Assembly: GCA_004835665.1 (NCBI GenBank)
Contig: RBKR01000009.1
Location: 992,001 to 1,056,000, forward strand
DNA from: Phoma sp. XZ068
Taxonomy: Eukaryota; Ascomycota; Dothideomycetes; Pleosporales; Didymellaceae
Direction of reading: 5' to 3'
Length of the DNA: 64,000 nt
Below the pieces are notes generated by a model. The model saw nothing but the letters and a program-made list of their open reading frames with translations. It searched no databases and was not told the origin of the DNA. Below are positions 42,423-53,108 of the stretch, one piece after another. Within the stretch, counting starts at the first letter, position 1; each line of letters starts with the position of its first letter. A program made the position numbers and the translations under genes.

Positions 42423-45154
42423 TCAAGGCTCCTGGTCATCAATTGCTTTCATCCTCCTCTCCACCATCTCCGGATCAGCGTTGCCATGCTCGTCCCTCCA
42501 AGCCTGCAACACCACCTCTCGCATGATTCGACGAGGTGCTCGTTTCCCAGTGAACAACTCAAACTGTGCAAATGCCTGTTCTGGCAACCAATCGAGTCCA
42601 TCCATGAAAGTCCACAATCTTGAAGGTTCCTCTCGTATCTGATTCATCAATGGCGTGTTGAGCGTTCTGTAGGCTAGCTCCATCACCACTCCTCCTGTTG
42701 GGCTCTTCAGCCACTGCTCTGGCAGCGTGAAATGTGGAGCAGGATTGTCGTCTATGGGGTCCGCAGGAATACACGAGAGTATGATGGTGGGCTGACGGAA
42801 GCCCTCAGGCCACGCCTCATCTCGCGACTTCATCGTGTGGAACATGGGCCGAGAGCCCTGGATGGTAGCAGATGGCACTAAACTGGCTCCAGCCGAGGAC
42901 GACACAAGGCGGGTGAAGTGCACCACCAGGTCTTCCGCCTTCTCCAATGTCCTGTTGAACACGACGATGTTCTTCACTCCTAATTGCAACAGCGCGTATA
43001 CCGAACTTCTGGCCATACCGCCTGCACCAACGACGAGAGCGCATGTTGTAGGCCGTACTGCGTTTGCGGGTGAAAGTCCTCGTCGAATGCACGATCGAAT
43101 GCCAATCCATTCAGTATTATCTCCGTGCAGTGCCTGCACAGAACCTGATTGACAGCGTTCCTGGAAGAGCTCCAGGTCGCCAGGAACACTCCCGTCGCCG
43201 TTGAGGTGACGCACAGGAATCAGAGTATTGACAGCGCCAATAGCTCGAGCGTGCTGGCTGAGAGAGTCTGCGAGCGAAATGACTTCAATCTTGAAAGGCT
43301 GAATGACAATGCACCCGCCAAAGTTGGGGTCGTGCACAAACTCTTGCAGACTTTTCAACGTCGACGTCTGAACGCATTTGAACTGATGAGGCATGCCACA
43401 AGCAGCGTAGCCAGCGTTATGCATAGCTGGCGACAAGCTGTACTGCGTCCTTGCACCAATTAGGTGAATTTTCATAAGGTCAAAGGTGAACGTCGAGTAA
43501 AGCGCTTGTGTAACTTCTCGTGCAGTGAGCCACGAAGTTTCAGGGTTTTGTTCGCATCTTGCCGCGAAATCAGGCTTTTCTCGTACAGATTCTGGTATGA
43601 CAGAGGTAAGATGCTTATTGAAACAAGTCGAGCGGCGTCCCGCTCGTCCTGTGTTGTGGCATATGAGCGGAACAGTACTGTTCCTTGCGTGGATTTTCGA
43701 TCTCAGATGATGTACAGACGCATCATCATCCACTGATTTGGCGGGACGTGTGAACCGCACAACATCACAGCCAAGTCGTACCGCAGTTTCGTAGTAGTTC
43801 ACCCACGAACGATGATCCCAGCTCTTATCTGCGTGAACGTGTCCGATGATCTTCGATTTGCCTCGAGATGTAATGAGACCAGCTACCGTTTCTGCGCCAA
43901 TGGACAAGTCGATGGATATGAACTCAGGCGCCATCCGTAGGCCATGGCGTAAATGCTCGAGGTAGGATCCGCGACTGTAGTCTTTCGACGCTGAGGGCAA
44001 GACATGATAGAGTATGGGCACCACAGTACTGCGGCGTATTTTCGAAATGCAATTACTAATGTCGTCCGCCCGTTCCGTCCGCAGTCGCTGGTTGTGGGGG
44101 TCGAGTTCTGTAGGATCAACGACCACCTCGAAGGCATCAGAGCCAAACTCCAGACTCTGGATGTCCACATCTTCAGCCAGCAGATCAGATAATGGCACCT
44201 GAACAGCGCAGGTGTATTTTCTCAGTTCTGTTGCCACGTCGGACAAGGGATACCCTGGTTCGAGCGGAGGATTTGCGTTACCGACTGGTCCATCTGCTGT
44301 GTCGCGTGACAAGATAAGGGAGAGGAACTTCAGAAAGGTCCGCTGAGCCCGCTTGAGTGTGAGGAAGGCCGGCGCGATGGGTTGATCTGACGGCGCATTC
44401 GAACGAGTGACAACATGTTCTGAGATGTTACAGAACTCGTAATTCGAGCAACGACGGAGAATAGGCGCGCTGAAAGCTAGCATATCCCTCAGTCTGCGGA
44501 GCTCGACTCCTCCGAGGTACTCGTGTATGCTGTGAAGATCTCGTACGATGTGGATTACGGGATGTGTGCCAGCGAACTCCTGCATAAGGAGCTGTCCGTT
44601 CCTTTCCAGTGAACCCCCGTTGCAGACGATAATTGCACCCTTGTCGTGTGCTCGCAGAGCAGTCCGCAAGAGCTCCTCTTGTCGTAGGTTGTGGTTAGAT
44701 GCGCCAAACTGCTTGCGGTATTTGGCTGTGGAGAAGCCTGTTGCTTCTTGGAAGAGGTCGTCGATATCTACAACGCGCCGACGACAAGCCATAGATGCTA
44801 TGACAGCCAGGGTCGATTTGCCAGTGCCGCGCATACCAATGAGCACAATCGAAGCATCTGGCTCGAATACACGGCGAATTTCATTGGGTGGTGACGTTGG
44901 TACCGGGGTATGTCGTGGGGTAGAGCGAGCGCTGGAGGTCATGGATGTTACTACTCTCAAGTCAGCGCATATAGCATACAGGAGTCTCACCGTTACTCAC
45001 GTGGCTCTTCTATGTTCAGCTTGTGACGCTGCCGCGGATAGAGGCCTCCAGACATGCCCACATCATGCAAGGTTGACAGCGCACTGGCGGGAGAATTGCT
45101 ATCCTCGCTCATGGCAGTGAAGGACCGCTTCGTTCCTACTGCTGCAGACGCCAT
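42423..45154 (-). CDS. qutR: Quinate repressor protein (QutR / qa-1S type)
   Basis: QutR-type repressors keep quinate catabolic genes off by acting on the QutA activator. They descend from the three C-terminal domains of the pentafunctional AROM protein. Here a short first exon (45154-45001; 51 residues including SPASALSTLHD and SGGLYP) is joined across a 50-nt intron to 44950-42423, giving 893 residues. Domain order is a shikimate-kinase-like domain with an intact P-loop (GMRGTGKST, about residues 90-98), a 3-dehydroquinase-like domain (EFISIDLSIG, GHVHADKSWDHRSW), then a shikimate-dehydrogenase-like domain (IGARTQYSLSPAMHNAGY, VVGAGGMARSSVYAL). No DNA-binding motif, as expected for this protein-binding repressor. 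It is divergent from the activator gene. Confidence 0.93.
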
Positions 45155-45990
45155 GGCGAGGACCTGAGCGGTTCGCTATCGCTTGGAGGGTTTTTTTTCC
45201 GAGGCTTTCAAGTGTCCTGAAGGCCGTTGTGGCCTGTGGCTGGCTGCAACAACCTGCGCGGATTCTCGGTATTTCTTTTACGCGCGATACGCTGGCCGGC
45301 TAAAGGGAACGTGATGCACGCAGCATCTAGATATCTAGGTCAAGGGGTGGTTTCGCTCAACTGGAAAGGCGGCTTCAGCCTGGTAGATGGGGGTATTGCT
45401 TCAGAACCGTAGGCGTGACATGTACTGGTACCGGAATTGCCATGGCACGGAATACGGTGTGGAAGCGGAGGGCGAAGCTTGGTGGAGGAGGAGCCGTCAC
45501 GATTCGGATGAGAGTTCTTCCCCGCATCTCGCTCCCGCTGCACCAGCTCTCCGCTCCACCCCCAGCCACGGCAACCCATTCCACCACCATCAGTTACTAA
45601 AGCGCATCAGGCGTGAGGGAGGGACTGTTGCAGCCAAGTCTATTGAGTTCCGAGAAGCATTGTACGTTGTGCATGTCGTAGAACGCTACCCAGGGCGAGC
45701 TGACTGAGACACAGGAGCGTATAGATGCAACAGCGAAATCTCTTATCCTCCCTCTGGACAATGCTCTGTTGATCCATTTTTCCGGGAGAACTTCGTATCG
45801 CACAGCTTCTGTGTAGCAGTGCAAACGTTAGGAACGTCCATGTTTGCATGCAGATGCATTTGGAGTCTGTCCCGTGACGTAACCTGAATCAGTTCCTCTG
45901 GAATCGCCCACAGCCATTGTCAAGTCTGCGCGGCTCTCCTGAACCACTACTGGCCACCTTCATAGCTGCCAGAGCTACTGAACGGCGCTC
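45155..45990. promoter_or_regulatory. Divergent promoter region of the quinate regulators
   Basis: This is an 836-bp region between the two start codons. A 16-mer at 45733-45748 (GCGAAATCTCTTATCC) matches 12 of 16 positions of the qa activator consensus as I recall it, GGRTAARYRYTTATCC. The right half-site is perfect and the left half degenerate. If real it would allow autoregulation; a chance match is quite possible. Short ORFs here are not convincing. Confidence 0.4.
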
Positions 45991-48159
45991 ATGCCTGTGC
46001 AAGGTCAGCAAAAGCGTAGATCAGCAACTCAAGACCCAGATAAGCCAGCCAAACGTACCAGAGTCTCTCGAGCTTGCGATCAGTGTCGAGTTGCTCGTGA
46101 AAAGTGTGATGGCGGTCAGCCAACATGCTCTACTTGCTTGACATCAAAGCGAGGTTGCACGTATACAACAAATCCCAAAAAAAGAGGTATTCAACCTGGC
46201 TACATCCGTGTTCTTGAGTTGGCGCTTGCAACATTGTTCCAGCAAAACCCCGAGACCGAGAAATATCTTAACGATAAGTTAGCGAGAGAGGGTTTGTCTT
46301 CGCTGTTGCTCAGCCGTGATTCCAAAGAATCGAACAGGCTACATAAGCAATGGCGCAAGACCCGGTTCAACAGGGACGTCGACACGCTACTATCAGGAGG
46401 AGAACCATCACGACACGATTCCGATCCGTCGTCACCCCAGGGTGATGAGGACAACTCAGACGCTGATGAGCCCGCACCAGCTACTACTGCCATCAATGAG
46501 AACTTTAACCCAGTGCTTCCATACGACCTGGTTCCCCCAGGACCACCGATCCAGCAAACATCGACATTGGTGCAGCAGCCCGCTGGAGATCAATTGCTAA
46601 TAACGCTCCCTTTAGACAGCTGGAAGCAGATCGAGACGTACTTTACTTATACCCAGTGTTGGCTCCCGATCTGCGAAAAGCACGATATATTGAAACTGTC
46701 GTATTCATATCCCGCGGCGGGCATGCAGTTGTCTTCCGATACACCGAATGCCGGCTCTCACGCTGAACTTTGGAGTATATTGGCTGTAGCATCGACTTAC
46801 GAATCGAGTAACTCAACCTCTACTAGTCAGCCCAGCCAGGGCTCGATGACATCGAAGCAGCTCTACGACACTGCGAGATCATTGATTCCTCACGAATTGG
46901 GTTCTTTCGACCTCGGACATGTCAAGGCTCTCCTCAACCTTGCGATATTCAGTATCGCTCAGTCGCTCTCAGAAGCTGCTTGGTTTCTAGTTGGCTGCGC
47001 TTCGCGAGTACTTGAGATTGTAGATCAGGTTTCGCTAATACCCAGCACACGACGAATGCACGTTTTTGGAGGCTGCCTCGTTCTGGATAGCATGCTTGCT
47101 CTACAACTAGGAAGACGTCCGTACTTCCGAAAGCGTGATATCGAGCAGCTTGGACGTATCGACGAAGATGGCCTTGAAGAATGGCAACCATGGTCCGGTG
47201 GCTCCAACACTACCTCTTTCCAGCAATCAAGAACACCATTGTTGGCTTTCAGCAGCTTCCGGCATCTCCTAGACGTGCTTGACATTCTTGTTACTAGTGA
47301 GGTTGCCTCAGCCTCCGACCTACCGATTCAGGAGGCGATGCAGCGTTTGAATGACTGGAGGACAGCATTGCCTCCCAAACTCGAGTACCTGCAATCCGAA
47401 ACCGCGCCTACACCTCCCACTCCACCCGCAATATTACTACAGCTGACTTATCACTGCGCCGCACTGTCCCTAATGCCAGCACAACCTTGGTTACAACGGA
47501 TCTTAGAGTTGCTTGAACCTTCACCGAACCAGCTCAGTCTGACAAGCCTGCCGCCGGTTGTGCATTGTCTTATGGGGATTGTGAAACGACACAGTACTCA
47601 CTTCCTATCGGATCCAGCACTGCGTAATCGTATGCAAAAGCTCCAGGCCGACATTGATCGGACATGGCGAAAGACCATACCAGACATTCGGTCGCCTCCA
47701 TTGCACTCCAGGCAATCGATCGCGGTTATGCAGATGCCAACACCTGACTCCATCAACCAATCGCTCTCAGGAAACCAAGCAATGAGCCAGGTTGCTGGAG
47801 CACGCGATACGCGGGTTGCACCAGCTCAAGGCCGTAGCAGTCTTCCAGACGTTCTGAGCGCAAATACGAATCAACAGATTGAGTCATTTCTCAACGCGTC
47901 TCGCCCGCCTCAGCCTGACCCTCGCTATCCAGATATCCCGGGCGACCTTGAAAGCTTCTTTGACGATTTGGCCTCGCTCGACAGCACAAACAAGTTGGAG
48001 AACCAACCGCAATTTATGCAAAACCTTGGGTTCGCTCCGGATGCAAACATGGCTGATCTGTTCAGCGAATTCATACCGATGCAATCATCAACATTTATAG
48101 GGCAGGATTCTGCTGATCTTGGCCAGCTAGATCATTATAGTTTTTACGACCCGAGCTGA
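45991..48159 (+). CDS. qutA: Quinate pathway Zn2Cys6 activator (QutA / qa-1F type)
   Basis: This nuclear transcription activator switches on quinate/shikimate utilisation genes when inducer relieves repression by QutR. The single-exon ORF encodes 722 residues. The zinc cluster uses C29, C32, C39, C46, C49 and C56 (CDQCRVAREKCDG, then CSTCLTSKRGC). The linker directly after it (NPKKRGIQPGYIRVLELALA) is the segment that distinguishes the QutA/qa-1F class. The middle holds a fungal-specific TF domain (WLPICEKHDIL, then GCASRVLEIVDQ). The C-terminus is acidic and disordered (DLESFFDDLASLD). Divergent arrangement with the repressor gene, as for qa-1F/qa-1S in Neurospora, supports the assignment. 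Confidence 0.92.
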   Translation: MPVQGQQKRRSATQDPDKPAKRTRVSRACDQCRVAREKCDGGQPTCSTCLTSKRGCTYTTNPKKRGIQPGYIRVLELALATLFQQNPETEKYLNDKLAREGLSSLLLSRDSKESNRLHKQWRKTRFNRDVDTLLSGGEPSRHDSDPSSPQGDEDNSDADEPAPATTAINENFNPVLPYDLVPPGPPIQQTSTLVQQPAGDQLLITLPLDSWKQIETYFTYTQCWLPICEKHDILKLSYSYPAAGMQLSSDTPNAGSHAELWSILAVASTYESSNSTSTSQPSQGSMTSKQLYDTARSLIPHELGSFDLGHVKALLNLAIFSIAQSLSEAAWFLVGCASRVLEIVDQVSLIPSTRRMHVFGGCLVLDSMLALQLGRRPYFRKRDIEQLGRIDEDGLEEWQPWSGGSNTTSFQQSRTPLLAFSSFRHLLDVLDILVTSEVASASDLPIQEAMQRLNDWRTALPPKLEYLQSETAPTPPTPPAILLQLTYHCAALSLMPAQPWLQRILELLEPSPNQLSLTSLPPVVHCLMGIVKRHSTHFLSDPALRNRMQKLQADIDRTWRKTIPDIRSPPLHSRQSIAVMQMPTPDSINQSLSGNQAMSQVAGARDTRVAPAQGRSSLPDVLSANTNQQIESFLNASRPPQPDPRYPDIPGDLESFFDDLASLDSTNKLENQPQFMQNLGFAPDANMADLFSEFIPMQSSTFIGQDSADLGQLDHYSFYDPS

Positions 48160-49720
48160 GCAGATGTTGGATCTTAAATTCATCTCGTGTCAACTATCAG
48201 CAGCAGCAGATGTCGAGGAGCACCGCATTATAACTGGCCTGTCCCCGAAGCTGGCCGCCTTAATGAGAACGGCTTGCGACCATGAACAGAAGGATAGGAT
48301 GCTCCGCGAACGTAGCGACCCACCTGACAGTCACACTGTTCCATGTCAAGATACAACGTGCAAACAAGGTAATTATGGCGAAGCTCGACATGCCTGCATG
48401 TCGATGCGCAATCTCGGTTGCGCTGTCAAGGCGGTTCGCGATGCTCAGAGAAAATGGTACAAGGGTTGAAACAAATGGCTCAGCAACATTACCCGTTCAA
48501 TGAAAACCCACTGCCTCGGGCAAAGAAAACGATCATGTGTGCAGCTTTTAGCTAGTGATAGCCGGCCAAAATTCGCCGTTAAGGCGTCGGTCAGACAATA
48601 TTTCGCAATAGATTCAGGCATTAGCAGGCATGAGCTGGGCCAACAGTGAGCCGCAAGGCTGTGATGTTCTGCAAGATCGTACGCAAGCCTCGACAATGCT
48701 GGAAGGAAGTCACTACACTCCATTTGTGGTCGATTTGACACGCGCATCGCGTGCTCGTTAGTGGTCAATCACGCTTTCGTAAGCTCATTGCCGCTTATGG
48801 TGCTGGTGCACCCTATTCAAGCAAGGTCTGGGTCTCTCCGAGTGAAAGAACCTGCTTCCAAGCAAAACGGCGGACACGCCCTTCTAGATGGCGTGCTTTA
48901 GACTTGCGATCTGCTGCAGAAACATTTGATTCAGCCATCAGATGCTCGAAAATGTGAGTTGTAAAGGCGCCTAGGGGTCTCAGACCAGTCTGGTTTAGGT
49001 GATTGTATACGTCGGCCAAGGCTTCCCCACACGCATCTCGGATCAACCGGCGCCGTGGTCCACGATGTGTATACCTCACTTCTTCATTACGCCTCAGACT
49101 TTTTGCGCCATTGTTCGCTATTCTGAAGGAATTGGCATGATTCTGTACAGAATTTGTCCTGTCAGTTACGTATTGAAATGAAGGTGCATGCAATATGCCA
49201 ACAAACATGTCTAGGGTGAACATCGTCCTGCAGAACACTTTGTTTCAACTCTTTTGCTACAGCCTCAATGACTCTGCCGCGCCCTCTAACGTATGCGGAG
49301 AACTAGGCGCTTGAGCCCCGCCGCGACGCTTACAGAAGCATGGTGTGTTGGTATCATCATTCCGCTTGTTTGCTTCCTTGGTCACTTGGCTTCCATATTC
49401 GACCACCTTACTGGATGAGCTCCGATGTCATTATCCTCGCTTAGAACTATCGTGCCAGACATCCAGGCCTCATTGGGTGAAGCCTGAGCTCTTGGGGCTG
49501 TGCGCAGAAAGCGGGCTGGTGGCACACATGTTGTTCGACCCATGAGAGCATGGCAACCAAGATCAGGTTTGCCCCTGTAGGTGAGGTCTGAGTAGAAAGG
49601 TACATATACTTTGGTTCCCCTCATTTTCGGCTTCATCGAGGCTTAGAACTACTTTCCCGGGCCATCTTTACTCCTTGCGAACTAACGGACTTGTTCAAAT
49701 TGCTGTCAAGCTTCAACAAC
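48160..49720. other. 1.6-kb region without a firm gene
   Basis: One minus-strand ORF (48813-49238, 141 codons) has a protein-like C-terminal part (RRRLIRDACGEALADVYNHL, then HIFEHLMAESNVSAADRKSKA). It lacks a recognisable domain and may be an exon of a lost gene or chance. The last ~100 bp are the leader of the fasciclin gene. Confidence 0.35.
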
Positions 49721-50936
49721 ATGCTTTCCAAGTTGTCTATCCTCGCTTTCGCGGGCGCTGTCCTAGCCCAGACAAACGGCACGACCCCAACTCTTGCTGA
49801 GGCATTGAACTCTTCCACTCAGCTTACTAGCTTGAGCGGTCTGCTTGCACTTCCAGGTCTTGCTCAGCTCGTTCAATCTCTCAGCAGCGCACAGAATGTT
49901 ACCATCCTCGCACCCTCGAACGAAGCCTTTGCCAGAGTCAGCAATGAAACCCTCGGTGCTCTGACCGCGAACGAGGGACTGCTTACTGCTCTCCTGCAGT
50001 ACCACGTCCTGAATGGCACAGTCCTGTCGTCTGCCATCACAAACCAGAGCCAATTCGTCCCAACTCTTCTGACCAACAAGCAATTCACCAATGTGACTGG
50101 TGGTCAGGTCGTTGAGGCTGTTGCCTCCGGAGGCAATGTTACCTTCTTCAGTGGTCTGCTGTCGAACTCATCCGTCACCCAGGCTGTAAGTTCATCATGC
50201 CATAATGATTGTGGATCTTCCGTCTGACGTTTTGTAGGATGTCAACTTCACTGGTGGTGTGATCCACGTTATTGACCGATTGCTTGTCCTACCTGAGGTC
50301 GTCTCCGACACCCTCACGACTGCCAACCTTACCTCCCTTCGCGGTGCTCTCAACGCCACCAACCTGCTCGACGCTGTTGACACTATACCGGATGTTACTA
50401 TCTTTGCTCCTTCCAACCAAGCTTTCCAGAATATCGGCTCTGCCCTTGCCAACCTGTCTACTGAGGATGCCACCAAGATTCTGACATACCACGTCGTAAA
50501 CGGCACTGTTGGCTACTCTTCTGGAATTCAGAACGGCACTGTCCTCACCACGCTCGAAGGCCAGAACCTCACCATCACCATTGGCGATGAGGGACGCATC
50601 TTTGTCAACAGCGCGCGCGTTACTATTGCCGATGTCCTGATCGCCAATGGTGTCGTTCATGTCATCGACGAGGTCCTCAACCCCTCAAACGCTACTATCG
50701 CCAACCCCTCTGACGATGAGGGTGAGGGTGCTTTCCCTGGCGCTACTCCCGTCTCTGAAGTTCCTTACACCTCAGGACAGCCTACTCCCACGACCTCGAT
50801 CAACGAGGCAGCCACAAGTGCTGCTGCGCCTGGCTCCTCTTCATCAGCCTCTGCTGCTGCCGCCGCCCCAATGATGACCGGTTCCGTTGGTATGGGTGCC
50901 CTTTTGGGTGCGGCTGCCATCTACGCATTCAACTAA
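49721..50936 (+). CDS. Fasciclin (FAS1) domain cell-surface protein
   Basis: FAS1 proteins are extracellular adhesion-type proteins, commonly GPI-anchored in fungi. Exons 49721-50185 and 50238-50936 (52-nt intron, GTAAGT...TTGTAG, phase 0) give 387 residues. A signal peptide (MLSKLSILAFAGAVLAQ) precedes two FAS1 repeats. Each has the H1-like motif (VTILAPSNEAF and VTIFAPSNQAF), the YHV core (LLQYHVLNGTV and LTYHVVNGTV) and a closing motif (GGVIHVIDRLLVLP and NGVVHVIDEVLNP). Many N-glycosylation sequons occur. A Ser/Thr/Ala-rich stalk and a hydrophobic C-terminus (MGALLGAAAIYAFN) fit a GPI-anchor signal. The role in adhesion or cell wall is by family. Confidence 0.93.
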
Positions 50937-51310
50937 ATTCGTATCGAGTTTGAATTGGGAGCATGGGCAAAATGTGCTCTGCATGCTGAGCAATCACTTG
51001 CAGTGAACATGTTGCGGCGACTGAATCTTAGTTTTGACGATCGTTTTGCATTCTGTAATATACCTTCGTACGGATTAATGTATTAATTGTTCTCTGCATA
51101 CTTGACTACATGCGAATGCCGCTGCAATGACTCTGTTGTAGAAATGAGCAGTCTGAGAGCAGTACGCATTGAAAGATTGCGAATAGTGCTGTAACTGTAT
51201 TAGTGCCGAATCGCCCCGCTCAGCTCTTAATCACATTTTCAACATCAGCATCCACACGGTCACGAATTCCGACTTCCGGCTGCAGATCCGGCGCGCTCCA
51301 GGGTGTTCAA
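50937..51310. other. 3' flank of the fasciclin gene
   Basis: A/T-rich stretches near 51030-51100 are likely polyadenylation sequence. No coding sequence recognised. Confidence 0.45.
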
Positions 51311-51314
51311 TGAG

Positions 51315-52095
51315 CTACTGCACGCGATCCTTAACCGTTTGCGGAGCGAACGACTCGGTTGGCTTCGAGCTATGGAAATGACCAAACGTAAAAGATTTAC
51401 TACATTTTAGTGTGTGTTCAGCAGCTGCGTATCGGAGCAATCGAATAATCACCCCGTTACGATTGTCGTCAAGTGGCTTGTCAACCCATCTCATTTCGAT
51501 ATTAGGTGGGCTGGCATCAATGTTCAGTCGCTTGAGTAACAAGCCGTAGTTCTATCTCAAGTGGTAACATACAATGGCTTCTGTGGTGCGATGCCAGGTC
51601 CAAACGCAGCAGCAGCGACATTGAGGTGTTCCTGTGTGACAAATGGATACAAGCCGTGTCAATATGTTGCGCGGGTACCTGCCTCAACTAGTTTCGCCCT
51701 GTCAGACGCGATGTCCAGCTTGTGTGATGATTCTCAGCGGCAGCGTGCCATGGCTTCTGTTGGGAGTTGCAGCTTCAACAACCCCACAATAAAACCCGTG
51801 TTGAACTCCATATGAGAGAATCAGCCTCGGATTCCGCACAGCTTTGTCCGCCTGTTTTGCAGGGTCACCATAGATGTCAGGAGGACCCTGGCCGGATTGT
51901 GGAACTCACGAGGATCATCATGTCGGCCGCGTCACAAACATTGTCAGCGTCCGTTCAGCTCACCACGGCAGCGGGTGCATGCAGTCGCTCAAAACAAGTC
52001 ACGGCAGTAGCAGTCCAACGCTCTCGATTGGCGAGATGAGGGGAGATCAGCAAACTTCGATCGCCGACCAGGGAGCAGCCGAGCCGGCTCATTCG
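51315..52095 (-). pseudogene. Broken relic of an unrecognised protein-coding gene
   Basis: Read on the minus strand, consecutive pieces in shifting frames have clear protein character but are separated by stops and frame changes. Near 52095 is SRLGCSLVGDRSLLISPHLA, followed by a TGA and then TDADNVCDAADMMIL. Next is PPDIYGDPAKQADKAVRNPR with GVQHGFYCGVVEA. Then come KLDIASDRAKLVEAGTRATY, a stop, and GLYPFVTQEHLNVAAAAFGP. Last is an open 76-codon piece with RLLRYAAAEHTLK and SFTFGHFHSS. At least two nonsense codons and two or three frameshifts are needed to connect them, too many for introns alone. I cannot name the family. Point-mutation repeat silencing or simple decay could have produced it. 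Confidence 0.5.
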
Positions 52096-53108
52096 TCGAT
52101 TTTTGGGTTTTGAGCCAATGATCATCCGCAAAGTTCCCAGAGCTTCGTCACGCCTATTTCATGGCTATTGGATTTGATGTTGTTACTCATGTCGAATCTC
52201 TGTGCATTGTCTCAGATGCTAAGTTGTCTGGCAGAGCACAGTGGAGACACAACAGCGTTACAGCTTCGCTTTCAAGATAGCTTTGCATTTGGTTCTGCCG
52301 CCATCCGCCAGGTACCCGCTGCGATGGTTTACGCGTTTGTGGGGCATCTGCTGTCGGTAGCGAGTACCCAGCGCAATCTCCACCCAACATGGACAGCCTG
52401 GAAGCTTCGTGGCTTGTCAGGGTTGCCAGTCGTCAGTAGCGTGATAGGCGCGATCAATAGTATGAAAGTGACAGATCCTCAAATTTTGTACATTTGCTGC
52501 GCACATCACTTCCGCTATCAATCCGCGAAGTACGTTCTTTCATCCTACTGGCCCAATCGAGACCAAGCGCATTTGGACGTCATCACCACCCGTTTGGAGC
52601 AGTGAACCTGTGGCAACCCGTTCGATCTGCTCTACGCTACTACCCCAGGTCCCAAGACGATCGGCTTACCCATCCGGATGATAATCCTGCTCATCCGCTG
52701 AGACATATCGCATGTCTCGACGTTTTGTTAAAAGTAGTTGCACCCGTGGACCCTTCCGTGCAGCTCTATGTTCGTATAGCCAGAATACAGTCAATTCACG
52801 CTTCGTTTCAGCTGGGATCCGTAGTCGAATATCGAACGGGCTTTGGGTTTGAAGAGATGTTAAGCACACTGGCTCCAAGAGCGGACACCACTCAACGAAC
52901 GTACAGTGATCTGTAAGTATCGTCGATCTGCGCAACCTGCCTCTGTCCCTCCATGAGGGAGCTTTATACTATCCACTTAAGATTGCTTCTTTGCCTGAAT
53001 GTGCCGTACCCTGTTTGCTAGCATGGTCTTCAACCAACGACGCAGTCTCCACTTCTACCGGTTTTGTAACTTTACTAACAACCATTTAGCCATCATGCAT
53101 CACGCTCA
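52096..53108. other. Gene-free stretch upstream of the F-box gene
   Basis: Plus-strand ORFs of 140-145 codons are present but look random in composition. The left part may contain further decayed sequence of the adjacent relic. The right end should be the F-box gene promoter. Confidence 0.4.
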
